Source: Paratinospora sagittata
Lineage: Eukaryota > Streptophyta > Magnoliopsida > Ranunculales > Menispermaceae
Length of the DNA: 64,000 nt
Reading direction: 5' to 3'
Assembly: GCA_035771175.1 (NCBI GenBank)
Contig: CM069598.1
Coordinates: forward strand, 9,440,314 to 9,504,313
Numbering within the stretch: position 1 is the stretch's first letter; each line of letters begins with the position of its first letter. Made by a program: the position numbers and the translations under genes. The notes under the pieces were generated by a model. The model worked only from the letters and a program-made list of their open reading frames with translations, did no database searches and was not told the DNA's origin. This document shows positions 1-12,068 of this stretch, piece after piece.

Positions 1-51
1 CGGTTCTCAACCTCTTGTATTTTCTATTTCTTATCCGATTTCTCTTGTTAG

Positions 52-2482
52 GTTGCTCATAAGCTTGAGGTTTTCCCTGGTTCTGAGTTTCGGGTGGCCT
101 TCGAAGAAGCAAGGAAGTATGGTGGAAAAGTTATTCTTGGGGATCGTCCAGTTCAAGTATGATACACTTTTCTATCTGTGCTTTTTGACTAGTAGAGGAA
201 TTAACTCATTAGTGCATTAATAAGTATTTTCAAGTTCTCCGTGGTTTTTTTTGGGAGTGGGGGAAGAACGTTTGAATGCTTGATCAACATTCCCTGCAGA
301 ATGTCCATACCTCCGCCTAATGATACCACGAATCATGTTTCTTGATGTTCCAGAATAGACCGAATTTCTTAATTCTTAGCCTTGAATCCGTAAACTTATG
401 TTGCATATTATGTTCATACATCCATCATGATGAAATGTTGGATATTTCAGTCTTTTTCAGGATTGGATATCTAGGTAGTATTAGTTTGTTGTTAATGCAA
501 GTGGAGTCTTTTTGAAATTTTTCCGTGGGATTAGTGTCTAATGGTTCAATCCCTCGTCCTACTGCCGGTCTTCTTGAATCTTCAGTTATTTAAGAATGCA
601 GTCTTTCCTGCTTCAGCTATTGCTGTTCAGGGATTTTGATATTGCAAGGGCAATCTTGATTATGTATGCTGTTGACTGGAATAGATTACATTACGGAGGA
701 CTTGGGGCAAAATGCCGCTCTGGCAGAAGGTGAAATTTCTGTACAGTATTCTTTTCCAGGCGATATTTTTACCAAGTCCCGAGGATCTCAATAAAATGGT
801 AAGCTTGCTTGTCTGAGTGATCAGATGCCAGCGTTATGTTTTTGCATCTTTAGTGTCTTTCTCATGTTTCTTGTTGGAGAACAAAATATGGTATCTGCGA
901 TTTAGTTTGATTTCTTGTTGCCCATTTTCAGCTGAAGGAAATGGATGATGTTGACATGTTGACGCTTGTGATTCAAGAGATGAGCAAGGCATTCCCTACT
1001 CTGATGGAGACTCTTGTTTATGAGAGAGATCTGTTAGTATTCTATTTTTCTCCCTTGTGCCATAGTAATTTTCTTAATTGAATTAAATAGTAAATACTTG
1101 AGCTTGATTTTGAAAGATCTCTACAAGTCTGGACTCTTGACTGGTAAATTCTATGTCCTTAACAGCTTCATGTTTGTCCATCAAACAATGAGATTTTAGT
1201 GTTGTAATAAGTTTTATGTGAAATTATATCCCAAACCATTGTCCTGTTGCCATATCTGCATGGAAAACTCCTGATAAAAATTGTATGTGGGGATTTTAAA
1301 TTCATTGGTTTTCACCTCTATGCAGTTATAGCTTGAAAGAAGTATGTTATGCATTCCTTCATTAAAACCTGGCAGAGTTTTTGCCATCTGTCTGTTCAAA
1401 TTGTTCAATTTCTTCTACTGAAAGTCTGGAAGGACAGAACGAAGGCAATAAAAATGTAGCAGAAGTGATGAAGTTTTCTCTTTTTATGAGGAGCAAGATA
1501 TCTGGCTTCTTGTACTCGTATACCTTGTTAATAAGCTGCATTGACATATTTGTTATTTTTCTTAGAAGCCCATCTGGTCTTCTTGGGAGACTAAGTCTCA
1601 CAAGGACTTTTGAAACTGTCCAACTAATTGCGGTGCATGCTTCACATGTGCTCTCATTCATCAAGCTTTTCAAACACCTGGGCATGAAGAATTGAAGATG
1701 CCTAATTCCACCATGTGAACGTGAGTCACATGATATCATTTCATAAAAGTCAATTCTACCTTCTTCTCATCGCGAACATTCTTTTTCACCTTTCCTCCAA
1801 TTTCCATTTTTGTGGAAAGCAAGGTCCCTTCTATAGTCTGTTTGCTGATTAGTGGCTCACTGCAAGATTAATACCAATGATAAATTGCAAAGGAGCGAAC
1901 CATTCTAACTGTCTTGTCCTAGTGGTGTGTGCAGTGCAAAATCCATGAGGTGACCATTGACCTGCACTTTTTTGGGATTTTCAGTATACAAGGTGCATTT
2001 AGGAAGAGATGTTTAGAGATATGAGGATTTAAGGCTAGCTCCTCATTGTTAGAGATGTATTATTTCATCCTCGTTGGGGGAATTGTTATCAGCGTTTATT
2101 AGTCCTATTTGGCATGTGGAAATATAGTTAAATTATGAGCAGCTTTGTGCTATCAAGTGGGGGTCAAACCTAGGCTTAAGGCATCAGCTTTGTTGAGGAA
2201 TTGGTCCAATTTCATGTAGTAATCTATCCACCTTAGGAGGACTCCCTGTTCTCCCATTGTGATTTAGCAGGAGTAGAGACAAAAGCGGCCATATTATATT
2301 GTTTAATTTTGAAAAAACTTTCAATGTATTAACGCATTTCAAGTGGGATTCCGAGCTCTCTTAAATAGGAAAGAAACTCTTTATTTAATGCTGCAACTGT
2401 TTGGCACATGTTTACAACAGTTTGGATCATTTTTCAACTTCTTGTTCTTGCAACTTAGTTGCATAATCCATTTGTTATCATG

Positions 2483-2517
<35 letters not shown>

Positions 2518-3599
2518 TTATTTATTTATTAAGTGGTAGATCTCTTCTAGTTTGTTTTTGTTTTTGAAAGTTATTTTGTATGTTCAGGTATATGTCATCC
2601 ACTTTGCTACGAGTTGCTCAGGAACATGCTTCGGTCGTTGCTGTTGTTGGCAAGGGGCACCTGCAAGGAATTAGGAAGTACTGGAAGCAGCCTATTGTGG
2701 TAGTTATCGTCTCTATATCTAGGAATAGTCAATTTAATGTTTATACTATAACCATGAAGCAATCCTATGAAACCCCTGTTGTGCAAATAGTCATAGAGAT
2801 TGGAAGTTTGATGGTGTGTGATATACATGTGGATGTTAAAGGTGGCAGTCTTGATTGAGTAATGAAAAGTAATATCAAATATGGTCATCCCTGTGAACCA
2901 TTTGAACACCACCTCTAAAACACCATGACAGATCAACTGGCTATGATCTTAATGACTTCAAGCTTTTGGCATAGAATATTTCCTTGTCGAAACTAGCTGC
3001 TGGACTCCACCTGACAATATCACATACTAAACTCAACAAAGCTTCTTTCAAACTACACGGGGTCAACTTCATGAATCTGCTTCATCCTCTCCACTCTATG
3101 AAGAAGGCTTAAATATTTGTTGTGATTGTAAATGGCTGTCTTTCTACTAACAATTAATACACCATTCTTGTTAACTGGCACATGTAATGGTCTTTGTAAT
3201 GTGTGTTTAAACTATAATTGGTTTTGTCTCAATCTGGGGCTACTTCTACTGTCTCTTGGAAATATCATTTAAATCATTTCTAATTCATTTTTAAGAAGGT
3301 AATTGGTTCTTCGTGTAGTTGAAAAAAAGCTTTGTTGAGTTGAGTTAAAAGTAACATCTACTTATTAGTAGTAGTAGAAAAAAGATCATGTGAAGGTTGG
3401 TTACACTCATTACTATATTAGAAGGTCTGGTTTTAGAATACTCTGTAACTTCTCATTTCGCAAGTTTCAGGTAAAGGATCTGCTCGAAATTCCTACAAAA
3501 AGGTCTGGTGTCTCTACCGCAAAGATTCTCACATCCCTTGGTGTTGCAGTTGCTGGTGCAGCCATCATATCCAGTTTCTTTCTTGTTGGGAAGAGATGA
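52..3599 (+). CDS. TraB domain-containing protein, 3' part (five exons)
   Basis: Five exons are visible: 52-156, 685-798, 932-1032, 2588-2699 and 3471-3599, all with AG/GT borders and a continuous frame; the 5' part lies outside the window. The first exon reads VAHKLEVFPGSEFRVAFEEA, then GGKVILGDRPVQ, typical of the TraB/PrgY/GumN fold. Exon 4 carries VAVVGKGHLQGI, the conserved C-terminal glycine/histidine motif of the family. The last exon ends in a hydrophobic segment (LGVAVAGAAIISSFFLV) followed by GKR and stop, which looks like a C-terminal tail anchor. Plant TraB proteins have been reported at the outer mitochondrial membrane and at ER-mitochondrion contacts; that role is taken from the family, not shown here. 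The 1.55-kb intron 1033-2587 contains an AT microsatellite. Family assignment is firm; the biochemical activity is not. Confidence 0.88.
2485..2513. repeat. (AT)n microsatellite
   Basis: About 14 AT dinucleotides, followed by a short ATTT run, in the large intron of the TraB gene. Confidence 0.9.
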
Positions 3600-4807
3600 T
3601 CTTAAAGGTAGATAGATTAGTGATTTAGATTTCATTTTTGAATTCTATTTCTTGATCACCGGAAATTACAGTCTCTGAGTAATAATGGCATTCATAATCT
3701 CTTCTTGCCCGGACCCCACACGACCCACATGTAATTCTCTTAATTGTCGTGTGGTCTGTCTTAGCTGATTCTCTTTGTAATGAAAATGCTCCATATTTTC
3801 TCTGCTGATGAACTCAGCTATGTTTGACACAACATCTACAGTTTGAAGTGGGTAGCAGAGATTTGCTAAGTTGCTGTAATTAGACTGTTGACACAACAGT
3901 CATTGCACCAGAGTTTTGTGCTTTTTCACCAAAATAAAGCAAAAAAAAGAGAGAAAATGTTGGAGGGTGACCATTTTTTATTCCTGATTAAAATCTCTGT
4001 GGCTTGGAGTTCAAATTCAGATTCTACGAAAAGGGCTGTTAATAGTTTTGGCTTAAGAGTTACAGGGGGCAGGAAATGATCTGTTGGAGTTTTATCACTT
4101 TGTTTTAACTTTCTCCTTTAGGCATCTCTGCTTGAATCAAATCATGCTTTTGGGAAAAGAAATTGAAAAAAGTATTCAGGGGAAGTGATCTATAGACTAT
4201 AGCTTCTGCTTTCTTGGACCTGGCATTTGGTGCAATCCAAATGGATGGATAGAAGGGCTAGAAACAGACATTTCCAAATAATGAGTGCTTATTCTCTGAT
4301 AACATCTAATCACATATAGAGGCTTGGCCTCACCTGGTAGCTTGGTGGAATACTTTATCTTTATCCTTGTATTGAAGACAACAAAAATTGAAATTACTGT
4401 TTATTGAGCAATTTGGTGCAGAACTTAGCTTTACATATAAATGTAGATGTAGGTGTAAATGAATTATAAATTGAAAAATTATACATTCAATTATATCTCA
4501 TGTGAATCTTTTATCTTTTAATTTTTATTTTTTTAAAAGGGATTTTAAGGTGGGTTAGTTTGTTAGATCATTTTGGGTCTATTGTGTGCTATCTTACCTT
4601 TTATTGTGGGTGATCATTTTCTCGACTCAAATATAATTACATGAACATAAATAAAATGATTAAATTAATAGCACATATATTGTAAGAATCATAAAATGCT
4701 AACACTATCAGTCCCACGTTTCTTAATTTTAAACTTTATTTTTTTATATTATTTATAAAGTTGAAATTTCTTAATGATAATATGCTATTTTTATCATAAT
4801 TTTTTAA
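3600..4807. other. Intergenic, TraB 3' flank
   Basis: This stretch holds the presumed 3'UTR of the TraB gene, then AT-rich DNA. No coding signal, RNA gene or clear repeat was recognised. Confidence 0.6.
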
Positions 4808-5020
4808 GGTTGCATTTGGTATGTGGTCTAAAAACATGGCTGCAACCTAAAAATAAAAATTGAAAAAATGATGTTTTGTTGTTTCTTGAAAACAAGCTGT
4901 TTTTTAACCATAAGTTGAATTTTTTTTTTTTTTCGGAATTGTCAAACCAAACATATTTTTTGGGTTTCAAAAATTTTGAATATAGAAAATTGTATTCGAG
5001 TTTCTATATCAAATGTAGCC
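4808..5020. mobile_element. MITE with GTTTGGTA-type terminal inverted repeats
   Basis: The 213-bp segment starts GGTTGCATTTGGTATG and ends ATATCAAATGTAGCC, which read as inverted repeats. Both ends are flanked by TTAA. The interior is AT-rich and non-coding. Termini of this kind are common in small non-autonomous DNA transposons of plants; the superfamily is uncertain. Confidence 0.6.
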
Positions 5021-5079
5021 TTAATAAGGTGTTAAAAGAAATGCCTCCTATTTTTCTTTGTTTGATAACTTCGGACCCC

Positions 5080-5122
<43 letters not shown>

Positions 5123-5196
5123 TTTTTCTTCTCGTGTAGTAACTTCCATCCCTTTGCAATGTACGTGGCTGTTGGCTAGTTTGAAGATAATATAAG

Positions 5197-5856
5197 TGTT
5201 GGACTATAAATATTGGATTAAATGTTAGACCAATAAATATTAAATCAAGAGAAAATTTATGATCAAGTCTAAAAATAAATATGTTGGATCCATAAATTGG
5301 ACCAAAAATAAATTCATAATCAAGTTCAAGACAAAGACCAAAACCAAGTTCAATCTTACTATTTGAAGTTTTCAAAATTAGGTACTTTTTTTTTTTGAGC
5401 TCCAAAATTAGGTGAATTAAGTGCTCAAAATTAGGGGAAGTGCATTATATGTGGATGATCAAGATTTATTTGTGAATATTTAATTGTTGGTGTGTAGATT
5501 GTATTTGATTTAATATAAATACTCCATCATATCATATGAGAGGTTTAAACATCAAGTGATCAAGCATCAAATATTTCATCAAGTATTTGATCAAGTAATT
5601 GATCAAACAAATCATTCTCTATTTCTTTTTTTCTTCTTTAGTGTTTTTCTAAATCAAGAGAAAGAGTCTCATTGTTCTTTTTTTGTATGTGAAAAGAAGG
5701 TTGTAAATTTTTATTCATAGTGAAGTTTCTACAATTTGGCCGTAGATGTTTTCCTCAAATCAAAGGTTTTACCACGTAAGATCTTGGTGTCTTTTACTTC
5801 TTTATTAGTTGTTTACATCTCTTTTATTTAATATTGTATACATTGTTCATTCCACA
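5197..5856 (+). mobile_element. Copia-type LTR (solo LTR, or truncated 5' LTR)
   Basis: A 660-bp segment starts TGTTGGACTATAAATATTGG and ends CATTCCACA, the TG...CA ends expected of an LTR. It is flanked by identical 5-bp sequences, ATAAG at 5192-5196 and 5857-5861, as for a solo LTR with its target duplication. A TATA-like AATATAAATACT lies inside at about 5514. Immediately after the right flank is TGGTATCAAGC (5862-5872), which resembles the tRNA-iMet primer-binding site used by copia elements. No gag or pol follows. The two readings conflict and are discussed under findings. Confidence 0.7.
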
Positions 5857-5872
5857 ATAAGTGGTATCAAGC

Positions 5873-7879
5873 TTCTCTTAAAACTCTTAGTATGCTCTGT
5901 AGTTGCGACCTTGTCTGATATCCACATTAAAAAAGTCTTTCTTGAGATACGATATTATTCTCATATACAATATTATTCATGTATAATATTAATCATTTTT
6001 TGGTGTTGGTCAAATCTTACATTAATAATAAGTAAATATTATTTCTCATATTACATCGTCACGATCATTGTTTAGGTCACGTGAAGATAATTAAATGCCT
6101 CATTGCACTATTTTTTTTTTCTTTTCTTATTATTATTACTAGTGGCCAAGCACGTGATGAAATAGATTGACGACATGTAATTTTGACTAATAATATAGAA
6201 AAAATTAGAGTTATTGAATTGTCGTGATCTTACTATTTTGGTGTTGGGGCATAGTTATACATAACTTTTATTTATTAAATTTGTTCCTCTTCCGCTCTCC
6301 TATTTCCGGGATAAAAAAAGTTTGCTATTACAATAATTTATGTTAGCGATTAACTGAAACAATTTAAAGAATCTAACTAACCAACAGAAATAATTTAACT
6401 TAAAGGAAAGAAATATAGATTAAAAGATAATTATTTTTTCCCTCGTACTTATTTCACACTAAGAATTAAAGAAAAAAAATAATAGACATTGGTGTACTCC
6501 ATTTATAGCTAATCTTTAACAAAACCTACTTAGAACACATGAGAGAGCTGAGATGTGAATGGGAGTTGCCACGTTTGGGTAACAGCTTGACACTTTGTAA
6601 TTTTCCAATCTCGCATCGCAGGATGAAAGAAACCAAAGATGTAAAGACCCATGAAACCAGAAAAGCAGAGAAGGGCGTCTAAGGAATGAAGAAGCAAAAA
6701 CCAGAAACTAGAGGCAAACTTAGAAAACTAGACCCATAAAAACCCAGAATACCAGAGGCATCTAAAAACTCAGCGTAGAAAAACCAAAGTGCTGGCTTTT
6801 TCATCTTTCACCACAATTATTCCACAAGACAAAGTATAGTAAATGAATGAATATTTCCATTAGCTAATTTTTGACAAGTTATTTGAGAGAATCATTTCTA
6901 CTCTGACAAACCCATTTTATTAACTATGGAAAGTTGAAAATCTGAAAATATAAATTGCTGGAAGAAATATGAATAAATATATAGCTTTGTAAAAATTAAA
7001 CCCAACTCAACCCAACCCAATCAACCACGAGAGGCAACCTCACCACTACAATTAAATGATCTATATATACCTTTCAATGGTGGAAATGTTCTGTTATTCC
7101 ATCAATATACAGGACCTTATTGGCCGCTGACATTAGTTAGATAAGAGAGATTATGGAACTGCCAGTGTAAAGTCTGCTATTCAGCAAATTCCTTCCCCAT
7201 TTCAGCCACTTGAATACATTAATACCAACTTCTCACCTTTAGGGGTATGTTTTTGGTAAAGCTTTGATTGTTATCATCCTTTAAGTTGTATAGATTGTCT
7301 ATAAAAAAAAAATATGTCATGTCATTAATGTCAAAGAATTTATTTTTTACATAACATAAATTATTACTTAATAGACATTTAAGTTAAAAAAATATTTTTC
7401 TTTTAAAATATACATTTTGATGAGATATTATTAAATATTTTTTTTAATTAAATATAATTAATATTTATTTATCTTATGTGATAATCAAATAACTGTCTAA
7501 CAGATCTTAAATAATAATAATTATATTAAAAAATTTATTTTAATTTTAAATTTATTTATTATATTTGATAATTAATTTTTTTATAATTGATAATTACGTT
7601 GGAGACAGTGTAAGAGGTAAGAAATTTCATCCTGGGTCAATCGTTCACATGGTGCAGGTTCAACCAACATCGTGGATTTTGGTCCTTTGGAATTTCTCTT
7701 GCTTCCTTCTTTCACAACTCTTGCAGGTTTCTTCGGTTACCAAATGATGTGGCAACTTCGATGACGTGGCATCTTGCCACGTTGTTCAAGTCACATTTGA
7801 GAAAGAATCTCAGATGGTTAAGTGTAGCATTCCTCAAAGTAAAACGCTCTGCAGCATTAAATGCCCTAACTTTTAAAAT
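5873..7879. other. Intergenic, upstream of the CHERP-like gene
   Basis: AT-rich DNA without a recognisable gene or RNA. The last few hundred bases (7600-7880) become less AT-rich and probably contain the promoter of the downstream CHERP-like gene. Confidence 0.5.
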
Positions 7880-8011
7880 CGGTATCTATTCTAATCGAGG
7901 TAAAACGCGCGACTACAACAGATTAACGGTGCCGTCTCTCCGCTTTTTCCAACGCCGCTGTTGCCCTACGGACGCACCGCTTCGACCGTTCCAGTTTCAA
8001 CCCAAATCCTT
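7880..8011 (+). other. Probable 5'UTR exon of the CHERP-like gene
   Basis: A GC-richer island (GCCGTCTCTCCGC, CGCCGCTGTTGCC) ends in a strong splice donor, CCTT|GTGAGTAAG, at 8011/8012. The matching acceptor would be TTTGTGTTGCAG at 11962-11973, 95 bases before the ATG at 12069. The transcription start is a guess. The link is inferred from splice signals and position only. Confidence 0.5.
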
Positions 8012-8099
8012 GTGAGTAAGCCTTCTTCTTTAGACTAGATGATTTGTTGGTGATCTTCTTTTCATTTCTCTGCTTCGAATAATTTATTTCTTTATTGAT

Positions 8100-8658
8100 G
8101 TTTTTGTGAGGGTTTTGGTGGATTAAGTTGGTTTTAGTTTGATGGTTGATTGTTCTTTTGATTTTTATTGTAATCTTCAGTTCTTGTGCCAAATGCTAGC
8201 AAATTTTTGGGATCTTACTGAGTTTATGGTTTGAAATTGTCTTACTGCACTTTGATTTTGAAGGCCACCTGTTTGAAAAAATATTTCGTAGAAGATTTCT
8301 CTATTTTGTAGTTGTCTTACTGCACTTTAACTCAAATCATTCTACTAGTTTTTCTGTTTGGGATAACGTTGTAGATCTTTATTTCTTTTTTCTGGTTCTT
8401 ACTCTTTTCCTATTGCTGTTTTTTGAGCGGATGTTTGTTTAAGTTTAATGGCTGATTCTTCTTTTTTTTTTTTTTTTGCTGCAAATGCTAGAAAATCTGT
8501 TGGATCTTACTAAGCTTATAGTTCAAAGTTGTCTTACTGCCCTTTGATTTTGATGATGACCTGTTCAAAAAATTTCACAAAAAAGTTATATATTTGGAAG
8601 TTGTCTTACTGCACTTTGCCCTAAATCATTCAAACAGTTTTCCTGTTTTTGATTACGT

Positions 8659-8665
<7 letters not shown>
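8100..8665 (+). repeat. Imperfect tandem duplication, period about 293 bp
   Basis: CAAATGCTAGCAAATTTTTG near 8190 recurs as CAAATGCTAGAAAATCTGTT near 8483. The following lines (GATCTTACTGAG / GATCTTACTAAG, TTGTCTTACTGCACTTTG, CCTGTTTGAAAAAAT / CCTGTTCAAAAAATT) also recur in the same order. The copies are clearly diverged. Confidence 0.75.
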
Positions 8666-8691
<26 letters not shown>

Positions 8692-8939
8692 CTGCCGAAT
8701 CAAAAATGGGTTATACGTAGGTCCAAGTCTACAAACAAGTTGAATCTCAAAATATAACAAGCAACATAGAAACAACTTTTTATATAGAAATTCATAGAAT
8801 TATTTTAATGTCGTCCATTCAGATCACAACTATTCAATTCTGAAATTTTGTGGAATTGCGTAGGCATTAGTAGAATACAAATATAATGGAGAGAATGAGA
8901 ATAAAGACTTAAACTTCTTTTACAAATTTATAGGTATAT

Positions 8940-9010
8940 ATATATATTTTTTTGAGATCAGCGGTTATCGGGGACTTACGTCCCCACTAATCCCTCTGGA
9001 GCACGACCAT
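8940..9010 (-). mobile_element. 5'-truncated SINE copy with 16-bp target duplication
   Basis: About 65 bp of the 3' end of the SINE seen at 30419-30601, in minus orientation: a T-run, then GAGATCAGCGGTTATCGGGG and ACTTACGTCCCCACTAATCC up to GCACGACCAT. It is flanked by exact copies of AAATTTATAGGTATAT at 8924-8939 and 9011-9026. This is what a retroposed, 5'-truncated copy would leave. Confidence 0.8.
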
Positions 9011-9969
9011 AAATTTATAGGTATATTTATGAAAACTAAGAATCTATATAGAACCACCTTAATGGGCCAATTCTCGAAATTTCTTGGAATTGTTAAACCG
9101 ACCCTATTCAATTCACTGTAGGTGATGAGTTGTGAAAGATTTTTCCTATATTTTGTCCATTTCATATTATTTGTTTTGGTCATTTATATTCTAGCACATG
9201 ATTTATTTATGTGATTGTCAATTCTTGGATGATGTTTAATTGGGTTGGATTTGCATGTTAGTATGTCATTCTTTTTGATGATTTGGATTTATGAGAATTT
9301 GCATCATTTTCTTCTGCTGCACTCGAGTTTCTTTCTTTCTGCCATATTCTGAAATTTTTTCTGGATCCTTTTTGTGAATTTATAAAATATAAATTATAAA
9401 ACACCTTATTAAAGAATATTTTTTTAAAGTCATCAATAAGAATATTTGTCTATTTAAAATTGATGGATTTAGTTTTAGTGCTCATGCAACTCAACGTTTT
9501 TGTAAGATATTGTATAACATTTAAACTCCTATTCAAAATTTTCTATTAATATACTAAAAAACCATTTATAGCTTTCAAAAAGAAAAAAAAAACATTTATA
9601 ATATATTAGTTACTTAAAAATCTTAGTTATTGAAATATTCTATTTGTAGGAAATTAACATATCCAATAAAAAATAAATAGATCGGAAAGATGTTACCGAA
9701 TTGTTCGTTGCTCTTCCAATCCAAATCTCACGATGAATCACACTACATGACGAGTGTTTCGTTTTCCACAGCCCAAGTGCCTGTATAATCCGATTCCAAT
9801 AGTGAACTTTCAATTATATAACAGAGATTAGCGGAGAAAGGGAGGGTAGTGATTTTTCCATTTGATCACTCAATAGAACTGTAGGATTACCCACATTCTC
9901 TCTTTAAGAAGAGTTACTATCCAACTTAAATAACTCGTTTTTTTATCTTTATTTCCATGATCTCATACC

Positions 9970-10062
9970 ACTACCCACGGTTATGATAACTGTGGGGAGC
10001 ATGAGATGTGGGTGGTTATAAAACCACCCACTTATGTGGGTTGCCACGTTGGCATCCCATGT
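9970..10062. repeat. Cluster of short perfect hairpins
   Basis: GTGGGTGGTT (10008-10017), loop ATAA, then AACCACCCAC (10022-10031) is a perfect 10-bp stem. Just upstream, CCCACGGTTATGATAACTGTGGG-type symmetry (9973-9995) gives a second stem, and further on a CATGTG/CACATG pair follows. Function unknown; this could be the terminal hairpin of a transposon. Confidence 0.65.
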
Positions 10063-10079
10063 GTCATGCCACATGACAA

Positions 10080-11040
10080 CCACATATGATCAAAATCTAC
10101 ATCTCCCATTCGCACATGATGTGTGCGAGACTAAACTCATCTTTTGAATCAATTAACGTGGAAAATGGATCGTGCGACCGTGAGAACACCTGTCAGCTGG
10201 AGCTCTATACTAGAAACTCATTAAGAGTCAGCATAGAGACATCAACCCTTTTAGAAGAAACTGATGTTAGTGTCTCATAATGCCTTACACCTGTCCAAGT
10301 ATCTCTAATCCCTAAAAAAGAGTTATACTTAGACCACCAATTCTAACATTATATTCCCACTTATATTGCCATCCAAATGATGCAACATAAGTTATCGCAA
10401 TAGAAAATATAAAGTAGTGGTGTGTTGTTAGATGATCTTCTTGTCGCCCTCCCACTATCCAACTCCAAATTAACTGCTTTCCCAGCTAAGTACCTTAAGG
10501 TCGAATCACACATAACCTGTAGGTAACTTGCCAAAGTAGCTAATCATCAACCCTTCGTTGTATAGTGTAGTCAATAGTATTAAGGGCATATTTATAGTCA
10601 TATCTATCAAAGATAAATGACATCTAGGACTCACACAGTGAGGAAGTAGGGATCCATCCTCTCACTTCTTGGTTCGGTCGTCTTAACACATGATTCCAAA
10701 TCAAAGGCTACAGTGGAGTAACTCTTTTCAAAAGAGCGTATGTTCTACTCAAAAACACTGTACAAATCTTGGTCTAGTTGCATTCTAGGGCCTAACCCGA
10801 GTTCTTTAAAGCTCGCCGTTCAAAAGGCGCCAATTAATAAACCTCGCATCTGGTTAAAACTACTGGCTTAATGGATATTTGGGCTTATCCATTATCGATC
10901 TTTTATTTAAAAGACCTCATCTTGACTCCTATCAAAGTGACATAAAAAAAATGACCTGTTGCTATTCGAAGCCACAATAGTCCAAAAGTCTCATCTCTGC
11001 TCGCTTTCATTAAGCGCCAAGAGGTGATTGCTCGTGTGAA
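10080..11040. other. Unassigned segment, probable degenerate transposon DNA
   Basis: About 1 kb of noticeably more balanced base composition than its surroundings, with no long ORF on either strand. It starts right after the hairpin cluster and ends before the 170-bp tandem duplication. The texture suggests the non-coding part of an old retrotransposon, but no family motif was recognised. Confidence 0.35.
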
Positions 11041-11121
11041 GAATATTGTGTGAAGCATTAACTTGAGAGATTATCGTGTGAAGAATATTGTTAGAGTTTT
11101 ATTAGAGGTATTTGAAAAATG

Positions 11122-11454
11122 GTATTTTCTTACTTTTTTTTTTTATTTGACATTTTAACTCCCATAGACAAAGCATTAAAAAGAATATGTTTGTTCACTA
11201 TCATTCACTTTTTTGCTCTTGCACTTGTTTTATGAACTTCTACATGCCCATGACTTGTGGAAGTCACAACTTTAAGTTCACAATAAAATGGAATTTTCTT
11301 ACTTTTTTTTTTTTATTTGACATTTTAACTCCCATAGACAAAGCATTAAAAAGAATATGTTTGTTCACTATCATTCACTTTTTTGCTCTTGCACTTGTTT
11401 TATGAACTTCTACATGCCCATGACTTGTGGAAGTCACAACTTTAAGTTCACAAT
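11122..11454 (+). repeat. Recent 170-bp tandem duplication
   Basis: Two adjacent copies with a period of 170 bp (CCCATAGACA at 11161 and 11331). From ATTTTCTTAC through GTTCACAAT the copies look identical apart from the length of the poly(T) run. It lies within the predicted 5'UTR intron, 600 bp from the acceptor. Confidence 0.9.
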
Positions 11455-12068
11455 CTGACACAATGACATGTCTTTGAATCAAGGGGCTGCTTGAGGGTGA
11501 ATACATGAGGGGAAGTTCATGATTTAAAGGGTGAATGGGAGATGATTGTTCTTGTTGGTCAAGAATATTATATTTTATTTCTATATAGCATCTAGGCTGG
11601 AAATCAATACGCCTTCCTAGGGAAACCTACCTAGTATCTACCAGACAAACCTGTTTTATTGTTTTAGTGGAATGATTTGTTTTTTTTGGCAAGAAATTGT
11701 TTGTTCTCATTTATCAAACATGGTCTAAAGAGCTTGGGGGGCGATGATTTTCCACAAAGTATCCAGAGGTTTCTAAATCTGCCATTTCAGTTTATATTTG
11801 GTTCTAGTGGGACCTGAGACCTTGATTTTCTTGGATGCTCAAAACTTAGTCCAGAGAGAAAAAGAATGTCATCTATCAATTTTTTAATTCTATTCATGGC
11901 CGTATTAATTGAATTAAATGTATCCTTAACACTGTTCTTTGCTGCTATGAACCAAGTGTGGTTTGTGTTGCAGGTTCCCAAAAAAAAAAAAGAAGGAAAA
12001 AAGAAGAAAAAGAAGAGTTCCTCAAAAGTTATTGGTATCAATCTTAAGGCAACTGCCTCTTGTAGCCA

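Larger units (their letters stand above)
8012..11973 (+). other. Predicted 5'UTR intron of the CHERP-like gene
   Basis: If the upstream exon is correct, this 3.96-kb intron separates it from the coding exons. It carries an imperfect 290-bp duplication, a poly(T) tract of about 30 at 8660-8690, a short SINE copy, a cluster of hairpin-forming palindromes, a 1-kb segment of more balanced composition and an exact 170-bp tandem duplication. No coding region was recognised within it. Confidence 0.45.

Noticed and set aside
1362..1739. Open frames of 104 and 125 residues on both strands in the TraB gene
   Set aside because: They lie in a well-supported intron, overlap each other antisense and show no family motif.
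5079..5405. 108-residue minus-strand frame ending in Ile-Tyr repeats
   Set aside because: It is produced by the AT microsatellite and the start of the LTR; no protein family is visible.
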